A DNA stretch of 6,730 nucleotides from Deltaproteobacteria bacterium (GTDB taxonomy: Bacteria > Desulfobacterota > Desulfobulbia > Desulfobulbales > BM004): the NCBI GenBank assembly GCA_019312685.1, contig JAFDCR010000302.1, forward strand, positions 1 to 6,730, in the 5' to 3' direction. The position numbers and the translations under genes were made by a program. Below, piece after piece: positions 6,613 to 6,730 of the stretch (position 1 is its first letter; the number at the start of each line of letters is the position of its first letter). The notes under the pieces are model-generated. The model had not been told where the DNA came from, ran no database searches, and saw nothing but the letters and a program-made list of their open reading frames with translations.

Positions 6613-6730
6613 AAAGATTGCAAATTTGAAAAAATGAAGATTAAAAATTATTCGTCAATTGAGCGATCTTACAAATCTTAATTTTCAATTCTCAATTCTC
6701 AATTTCCAGTTACCTTCCTTATCGCCGCCT
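6613..6730. other. Intergenic tail after lolD with no recognisable gene
   Basis: The 118 bases after the lolD stop are AT-rich. Short frames exist (for example ATG 6634 to TAA after 15 codons), but none has a ribosome-binding site or a recognisable protein. A weak AAGATT (6637-6642) and AATCTT (6674-6679) inverted pair is present, without a T-run. In Desulfobacterota-like gene orders the next gene is often an outer-membrane assembly factor such as bamA; if so, it begins beyond the edge. Confidence 0.5.
6680..6707 (+). repeat. Tandem heptamer repeat, AATTYYC type, four units
   Basis: Four head-to-tail heptamers are present: AATTTTC (6680-6686), AATTCTC (6687-6693), AATTCTC (6694-6700) and AATTTCC (6701-6707). 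Unit length, copy number and first unit match the array at 4536-4563, but the internal units have diverged at the two pyrimidine positions. It probably lies shortly before the next gene, mirroring the arrangement ahead of the permease. Confidence 0.75.

Noticed and set aside
6634..6681. Short plus-strand frame of 15 codons from ATG 6634
   Set aside because: No ribosome-binding site, very short, low-complexity AT-rich sequence and no recognisable motif.
6685..6730. Minus-strand frame entering from the right edge and ending in TGA at 6685-6687
   Set aside because: Only about 14 codons are visible, the last ones are made of heptamer repeat, and nothing in them is recognisable, so it cannot be told from chance.

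Overview
This is a compact bacterial chromosomal segment with moderate G+C. It carries five complete genes, all on the plus strand, and the first codons of a sixth gene that runs off the left edge on the minus strand. The content suggests an anaerobic Gram-negative bacterium. There is a Lol lipoprotein-release system, which implies an outer membrane, and a short folate-domain-less 'core' methionine synthase of the kind found in anaerobes with corrinoid methyl-transfer pathways. The truncated minus-strand gene looks like a ZraR/NtrC-type response regulator. The lysS-lolC/E-lolD order and the protein style resemble Desulfobacterota (Desulfobulbales-like). That assignment is inference from gene order and protein appearance, not a search result.

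Layout. Positions 1-94 (minus) encode the N-terminus of a response regulator. Positions 95-301 are a divergent intergenic region with a possible minus-strand promoter and a five-codon mini-ORF behind a strong Shine-Dalgarno sequence. Positions 302-1654 encode an iron-sulfur RNA uracil-C5 methyltransferase of the RlmD type. Positions 1821-2909 encode a core MetE-like methionine synthase. Positions 2998-4491 encode class II lysyl-tRNA synthetase. Positions 4571-5821 encode a LolC/E-family permease and 5902-6612 its ATPase LolD. Positions 6613-6730 hold no recognisable gene; the next gene is probably just outside the window.

How the genes work together. RlmD and LysS serve translation, and the core methionine synthase supplies methionine. 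The permease and LolD form one ABC machine that extracts lipoproteins from the inner membrane for delivery to the outer membrane. lysS, the permease and lolD are separated by only about 80 bases each and could be co-transcribed.

The most unusual material is non-coding. The gaps from lysS rightwards are filled with short tandem repeats: octamers of the form GGnnTCnA and heptamers of the form AATTYYC. One heptamer tract lies directly against the permease start codon, where a ribosome-binding site would be expected. The coding content is otherwise housekeeping, and I see no undescribed multi-gene system, defence island, phage, transposon, CRISPR array, tRNA or rRNA.
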